In this document: positions 53,745 to 59,104 of the stretch, in pieces | How the letters are laid out: each line of letters begins with the position of its first letter | How positions within the stretch are numbered: position 1 is the stretch's first letter | Assembly (NCBI GenBank): GCA_024195585.1 | Contig: SWBL01000324.1 | Location: 1 to 59,104, forward strand | Length of the DNA stretch: 59,104 nucleotides | From: Aureobasidium sp. EXF-3400 | Taxonomy: Eukaryota; Ascomycota; Dothideomycetes; Dothideales; Saccotheciaceae | Reading direction: 5' to 3' | Notes under the pieces: model-generated | Databases searched by the model: none | Told to the model about the DNA's origin: nothing | Seen by the model: only the letters and a program-made list of their open reading frames with translations | Program-made: the position numbers and the translations under genes

Positions 53745-54548
53745 ATGTCCTTGATTGCCCCTCTTCGCCGCCAGCTACCCCGCGCTATCCGAAGAGCACC
53801 TCTGCTCACCTCTGTTCGTCCCAGCAAAACACTTCAATCCCACTACCAACCTTTCTCAACCACCACCGCAAACATGTCTTTCAGCAACGCAGACACCGGC
53901 AACAAGACTGCCGACCCCTACACTGCCAAGAACAAGGAGCAACCCGAGCTCAAGGAGAAGGTTGGCGACCTCGTCAACTTCGTCGAGAAGTCCAAGTTCT
54001 GCATGATGACCACTCGCATTGCCAGCAGCGGACTTCTTGTCTCGCGCTGCATGGCCCTTGCCGCCAAGGAGGGTAACGGTGTCGACCTCATCTTCCACGC
54101 CAACAGCGAGTCCGGCAAGACCGACGACCTCGAGTCTGACAACGACATCAACCTGGCCTTCCTGCAGCCTTCTGGCGAGTGGGCTTCCATCTCCGGCATT
54201 GCCTCCATCGAGACCGACCGCGAGAAGGTCCGCAAGTACTACTCTCCTGGCCTCAAGGCTTGGTTGGGTGACCTCGGTGACGGCAAGCACGACGGCGGCC
54301 CTGAGGACCCCAGAATCATCCTCATCAAGGTCAAGGCCAAGACTGCCCAGTACGCCATCACTAGATCCGCTACCGGTGCTATCGGCAACTTCGTTGAGTT
54401 CGCCAAGGGTGTCGCTACTGGTGAGACCGCTCAGGTCAACAAGCTCAGATACTTGGACGAGTCAGAGCTCGAGCAGTGTAAGTCGCTACACGATCTTATC
54501 CATACTCGCCATACTGACAATTTTGCAGGGCGTTCAAGCAGCCAATAG
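53745..54548 (+). CDS. bli-3: BLI-3-like flavin-binding, pyridoxamine-oxidase-fold protein
   Basis: Exons 53745-54477 and 54529-54548 give 250 residues. The last exon encodes only six residues plus stop; splicing converts ELEQCKSL to ELEQWRSSSQ, which ends the protein. The FMN-binding split-barrel begins near VGDLVNFVEKSKFCMMTTRI and includes VDLIFHANSESGKTDDLESD and IKVKAKTAQYAITRSATGAI. In Neurospora the blue-light-inducible gene bli-3 encodes this type; some relatives are stress-induced general stress proteins. The first 40 residues are Arg-rich with no acidic residues (LRRQLPRAIRRAPLLTSVRP), a likely mitochondrial presequence, and a second start at MSFSNADTG (53874) would give the cytosolic form. 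Confidence 0.9.
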   Translation: MSLIAPLRRQLPRAIRRAPLLTSVRPSKTLQSHYQPFSTTTANMSFSNADTGNKTADPYTAKNKEQPELKEKVGDLVNFVEKSKFCMMTTRIASSGLLVSRCMALAAKEGNGVDLIFHANSESGKTDDLESDNDINLAFLQPSGEWASISGIASIETDREKVRKYYSPGLKAWLGDLGDGKHDGGPEDPRIILIKVKAKTAQYAITRSATGAIGNFVEFAKGVATGETAQVNKLRYLDESELEQCKSLHDLIHTRHTDNFAGRSSSQ

Positions 54549-56467
54549 GCTAACTCATGTAAACTAAGCCTGAACGGAGGCCAGAAAGAGCCAACATCAG
54601 CTACGATATATTAGCATGACACAAAGTAATGAAACAAGCAATTTCAAACTTCTCAAGTCAAAAGTCATAGTAGTCAACATGTGTGTGCATCCTAAAATAC
54701 ACCATGGTTATCATGCGTCTGTCTTTGCAGGTATTATTTGTCTTCAAGCTGAGGACTTCTTGTGCAGATCCAATACGCTTATTCTTGTACTTGTCTCTCG
54801 TCATTTCTGGTTCAACGCCTGTCCTTGTCACTTTCATAGGCTCAGGCCGCTTCGCGAACCATGGTCAATGCGTATGCTGACTTGAGTGATTGAGGCTGGA
54901 TGTGCTCGTATTGCTCGTATTCCTTGCGGTACATATGACCCTGACCTAATTATCGGCGACATATAACGCACGACACAATCCTTGGACTCTTCTAAGACTT
55001 GATCCTGCAGATCATAAGAATGCTCCAGACTCGGGGCCAGTTGTTTCCGCCAGCAGGGACAGACAAATGAGGGGAAATGGTCAACTTGTATTGATCGGCA
55101 TTTAGGATCTGGAACACGCAACTAGGATGTTGACAAGACACAGGTACTCTTGCCTTCAAATAAGGATCAATTCGCCCAATACCGCAAATGATATACCAGC
55201 CAAGGCTGGAGGTAAGCCATGCAGAGATATGATCTTCCAGCGATGTACTCGAGTAGAGTGAGACCAGCGCTCTCTATGGAGTACATCGTAGGCCCTATCG
55301 AGTCGTGATGGTTGCTGACCTACCCCATGTTCACATGTCGATTTCCCCGCTTCGGCTTTGACCCCAAAGTTCTTTTGCTACCACACAGCGTGTTGCCTTC
55401 GATTGCTGCAGGTTGGCTTCACTCACAAGCACTACTGAGCCGTTAACCACTCTCGCCTTGAACCTTACCAACTCATGTTCAAGCCTTCCCCACTGGAGGC
55501 GCCCATGGGGCTTTCGCGGCGCTTTAGTAGTCGCCACGCACATCAAGGAAGTCTTTCGCGGCGACGCCGAACCAAACAACACTAGTAACTGCCCGACTAT
55601 CCTTGCATGCTCATGCTCGAAGACTGGTTCACGGATTCAAAATACGGGCCGCGGAACACGTTCGAGCAAACGTCCGAGGAGAGATCAGCCCGTCGGGCTG
55701 CCCAATTGTGTTCGAACCGCTGAAGGACTATCGAGACATACCGGCGAGTATTGCCGCAAGCGCACCCGAGACCAATCAAACAAGGGAGGCTTGAAATTTT
55801 GGCGTTTACCCGCGTTCACATTCTCTTACACCCGACGGCGCCACGGCATCATCCCACACATTCTCCGCACGCCGCTCGGAATGCTAGCCTATTGTGCGTT
55901 GTCTGGCGGATCCGTATCATTGTATCTTTTGGGGGTCCGAGTCCACATGCGCCTGGTAAGTTAATTTGGTAAATGCGAGTCACTGAGGACGAGTCGAGGT
56001 AGGAATAATCGCTGGAGAAGTTGTCTCGAATCAAGCAATATTGTGCTCGTGACGAGCTTCATTCTGAGGAGCTTGTCGTTTCAAAGCTCTTCTGGGCGTT
56101 GGTGTGTGGTGCCTGAGTTTGAAACCCTGTTGACGGTCGCCCTTGGCCACCCCTGGTCGCCAAGGCAGAATCCACCTCGAGTGCAGAATGCAACCACAGA
56201 TTGGCAGGTCGCCCAGATCCACATCGCACCAGACCTCGTGACTCTTTAACATGTGAGATGGGTGGATACCCTGCTAGTGACCTCTAGAAGCGGTAAAAGG
56301 ATCGTCGCCGTCAGACGAATCCTCTTAACGCTCGAGGGAATTTTCTGATATTTATTGGTTCATCCTCCCCCACCACTCCACCTCTCCACTCTTTCTCCAG
56401 ACGCTTCCCCAGCAGTACCCCAGGCCTGTCAGATCATTTTCCCTACTCGTTAGGAGAAGCAGCCAAG
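54549..56467. promoter_or_regulatory. 1.9-kb upstream region of the MFS permease
   Basis: No convincing gene; the open frame 55413-55964 has no recognisable features. The region holds a 15-bp palindrome, CAGCCCG-T-CGGGCTG, at 55686-55700 and a CGGATCCG at 55907-55914, both built from inverted CCG/CGG triplets as bound by Zn2Cys6 factors. The final 100 bases are CT-rich with CCCCACC-type motifs compatible with CreA/Mig1 sites. Long upstream regions are usual for regulated sugar transporters. Confidence 0.4.
55686..55700. promoter_or_regulatory. Perfect 15-bp palindrome with CCG-N-CGG core
   Basis: Seven-base arms CAGCCCG and CGGGCTG flank a single T. Inverted CCG/CGG triplets are the classic half-sites for Zn2Cys6 dimers. 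It lies about 770 bp upstream of the permease start. Function is inference. Confidence 0.35.
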
Positions 56468-58661
56468 ATGACTGAAAAGACAACATTCGGTGATATCAAC
56501 TACACTTCGCAAAAGGAGGAGTATACTTCTCACAAGGAGCAAACGATTCATGATGAAGCACCTGCTCGTCAAGGTTCAGTCGCCCTTAACATTGTCGACA
56601 ACCCATTGAGAGTACGCAGCCTATGCTTCCCTTGACCCATTTTGTAGTTTGAATCTGAGCTGATCACACAAAAAGCGTCACGACAAAGAAACAGCCGTCC
56701 ACGATGCTATCACATTCGCTGAGTCGAATGGCATGGGCGACCAAGCAGCTCTCTTCGGCAGAGCCGCTCTCGTCGCGCGTGACCCAGAGAATTTCGAATC
56801 AATCCCAGATCTCACACCGGAAGAGCGTGCAGCACTCGTCTACGAGAGAGACCACAAGTGGCATGGACCAAAGATGCTATGGTTTTCAATTGGTCTTTGT
56901 GCCATTGGTGCCGCCACACAGGGTTGGGATCAGACTGGCTCAAACGGAGCCAACTTGTCTTTTCCCCAGGAATTTGGTCTCAACGAGGATGTCGCGAGAG
57001 ATGCATGGATCATCGGTCTCATCAACTCTATCATCTTCCTGACTGCTGGTCTTATGTGAGTCCAACCGCCTCTGGTTCTCATCGCGTGGCTGACAGCGTG
57101 TAGTGGTGCTTTCATCGTGGATCCTCTTAACAAATACCTTGGCCGAAGAGGTGAAATCTTCCTTACTGCTGCCTGTCTTACTGCCACACCTATCGGTTCT
57201 GGTTTCGCAAAGTCATGGCACGGTCTCTTCGCTGCCCGTTTCATCATGGGCATTGGTATCGGTGCGAAGAACGCTACTGTCCCTATTTATTCAGCTGAAA
57301 TGGCACCTGCTCGCGTTCGTGGTGCGCTCGTCATGTTCTGGCAGCTTTGGGTCGTCATTGGTATGGATACGATTGATTGTGTATGGTTTTTCTGAAGTTT
57401 TCGCTAACTTGCCATCGCAGGCATCTTCCTCGGTTTCTGCGCAAACGTTATCGTGAAAGATGTTGGACGCATTGCGTGGCGTCTTCAGCTTGGATCTGCC
57501 TTCATCCCATCCTTCATCCTCATGATCGGTATTTTCTTCTGCCCCGAGTCACCACGTTGGTTGATGAAGCACGGTAAAATCGCCAAAGGTTTCCAGTCTA
57601 TGTCCAAGTTGCGCGCACACCCCATTATCGGCGCACGTGATTACTACTACAGTTATGTCATCTATCAAGAGGAGATGCAGGTGGCCAGCGGCTCAACCTA
57701 CTTTACCCGTCTGAGAGATTGTTTCACTGTGCCTCGCATTCGCAGAGCAAACTATGGTGCTTCGACTGTTATGCTTGCTCAGCAGATGTGTGGTATCAAT
57801 AGTAAGTAAACAAACGCGCATTGTGTATGAGTAAATCTGACGTTCGGCAGTTATCTCGTTCTACAGTTCTTCAATCTTCACCAAGGCCGGCTACACCGAC
57901 GACCAGGCTCTTTTCGCATCTCTCGGTTACGGTGCTGTCCAAGTCGTCTTCACAATTCCTACCTTGTTCTTGATTGATACCAAGGGCCGCAGAACTTTGT
58001 GTTTGATTGTAAGTTTTTGAATTCATGTAGCTTCGAGCAACTTACTGACTTGATAAAGACGTTCCCTCTCATGTGTATTTTCCTGCTAGCAGCAGGTCTA
58101 TCAATGTTGCAACCCGAAAGCGCCGGTCAAGCTGCCAAAGTTGGACCGGTTATCTTGTTCGTCTACCTATTCACAATTTGCTATTCCTTGGGCGAAGGTC
58201 CTGTCGCATTCCAGTACTCAGCCGAGGTCTTCCCCACCATCCAGCGTGAGCAGGGTATGGCATGGGCAGTTTGCATCAACAACACCTTTGGTAAGTCACA
58301 AAATCCTGACAAAAGCGACCGCCTTACTGACCTTTGTCTAGCTGGTATCCTCGGTTTGACATTCCCACGTATGCAGAATGTTATGACGCCCACTGGTGCT
58401 TTCGGCTTCTATGCTGGACTCAACCTTATTGCCTGGGGCATGATCTTTTGCTTCGTCCGCGAGACCAAGCAGCTCACCCTGGAAGAAATCGATCAAGTCT
58501 TCTCTGTTCCTACCAAGAGCTTCCTCAACTACGAGATTACCACCTGGCTGCCATACTTCTTCAAGCGCCACGTTCTGTTCCAGAAGAGCACCCCCAAGCC
58601 CCCACCAATCATCGAGAAGGCCGAGTGGGTCGACAGTAAGCAGCACACTTTGAACGGTTAA
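56468..58661 (+). CDS. MFS sugar/polyol permease, 12 TM
   Basis: Seven exons (56468-56611, 56676-57055, 57104-57360, 57421-57801, 57851-58008, 58059-58290, 58342-58661) give 623 residues with consistent phases. A long cytoplasmic N-terminus (about 120 residues) precedes TM1, then the signature QGWDQTGSNGANLSFPQEFG. Sugar-porter motifs are present: LGRRGE (loop 2-3), PESPRWLMKHGK (after TM6), QQMCGINIISFYSSSIF (TM7) and DTKGRRTLCLI (loop 8-9), with an ETKQLTLEEIDQVF close. N-terminal length and signature resemble fungal permeases annotated as myo-inositol or hexose transporters; substrate is uncertain. Proton symport at the plasma membrane is the family norm. Confidence 0.92.
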
Positions 58662-59104
58662 GTCAGTCGCTCATTTGACTGTGGAGAAAGATATAAGAGT
58701 TGGTCATATGATATTTACGAGTTTTCGGAGAGGAGAGATACCCCTTAGAGGACGCAATGCGAATTGACGATTCGCAAAAGTGGTAGCGTCGTAATATTTT
58801 GTCGAATCCACATATTTCCTTACGAAATAAGTGGCTCTGTCGTTTCCTAAATCTATACCCTTGTTTTTGTATAATGTTGCTGAAGATACTCGAGCAGTAA
58901 TTTTCTGGGGTCATGTTTGATTGTAGCCCTCTCCTTCTATCGATGAGCGGTACAGTATGAAGCTTGAGAGAATCTGAGTTATATTGCGACTCAGCGGAAG
59001 ACTCTCCAAGATCCTGAATCTGGCCAACCAGATTCAACCCTTACAAGCTAAGGTGATGTGGTGTAGTGGTAGCATGTGTCGTTGTGGAGGTTAAAGTCCA
59101 GCAA
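58662..59104. other. 3' region of the permease gene to window end
   Basis: Holds the 3' UTR and AT-rich sequence, with no coding signal, and then the partial tRNA-like element at the very end. Confidence 0.5.
59052..59104 (+). tRNA. Possible tRNA gene, 5' part only, truncated by window end
   Basis: GGTGATG could be the 5' acceptor strand, with T8 at 59059. A good A-box TGGTGTAGTGG spans 59059-59069, and the D-arm strands GTGT and GCAT pair. CGTTGTGG at 59080-59087 would place GTG (His) as anticodon. The next bases do not close the anticodon stem, so either an intron follows position 37 or the element is decayed. The T arm lies beyond the window. Confidence 0.35.

Noticed and set aside
55413..55964. 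183-residue plus frame upstream of the permease
   Set aside because: Mixed composition without domain features, overlaps other open frames, and lies in a region better explained as promoter.
1..59104. Transposons, CRISPR arrays, operons or secondary-metabolite core enzymes
   Set aside because: No transposase, reverse transcriptase, terminal repeats, regular spacer arrays, PKS/NRPS or terpene synthase motifs were found on either strand; bacterial features are not expected in this fungal sequence.

Overview
The window is nuclear DNA of a filamentous ascomycete (Pezizomycotina; a dothideomycete is plausible but unproven). The signs are short GT-AG introns, mostly 48-60 nt, with CTAAC/CTGAC-like branch sites close to the 3' splice site, compact divergent and convergent genes, CT-rich leaders, and fungus-typical families (CSN12, NMA111, BLI-3, Zn2Cys6 regulator, MFS sugar permease). 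I rebuilt gene models by following splice sites and reading phase. Where exon coordinates are given, the joined lengths divide by three and the protein matches its family across the junctions.

Layout. 1-1.75 kb: no gene found. 1.75-13.5 kb: a membrane SH3 protein, CSN12, PEX7 (minus), a CUE-AlkB-GRF dioxygenase, a BTB-like protein and a GT61 glycosyltransferase. 13.9-31.8 kb: NMA111 (minus), a Q-rich/acidic protein of unknown function, the five-exon AP-2 sigma gene (minus), a TFIIIC 90-kDa-like subunit, a two-TM membrane protein, SLD5, a dienelactone-hydrolase-like protein (minus) and SGD1 (minus). SRP14 follows at 32.4 kb.

33.7-44.1 kb is different. Every gene is on the plus strand and none is a recognised housekeeping gene. 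It holds a small acidic protein whose N-terminus copies 11 residues of the histone H3 tail, a protein with paired Cys peptides and Lys-Arg sites, a tandem run of seven short coiled-coil genes, and a disordered Ser/Pro-rich protein. Two neighbouring coiled-coil genes are clear paralogues, and in both the stop codon is created by splicing. Others carry an intron just after the stop. This block is the best candidate for undescribed biology in the window.

44.4-59.1 kb returns to conserved genes: SLD2 (minus), a DOPA-dioxygenase-like protein, a Zn2Cys6 transcription factor converging on it, PRP1/PRP6, BLI-3, an MFS sugar/polyol permease behind a 1.9-kb upstream region, and a possible tRNA cut by the window end. 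The conserved genes serve replication (Sld5, Sld2), Pol III transcription (TFIIIC), ribosome biogenesis (Sgd1), splicing (Prp1), protein targeting (SRP14, PEX7, AP-2) and stress/metabolism. They do not form one pathway.
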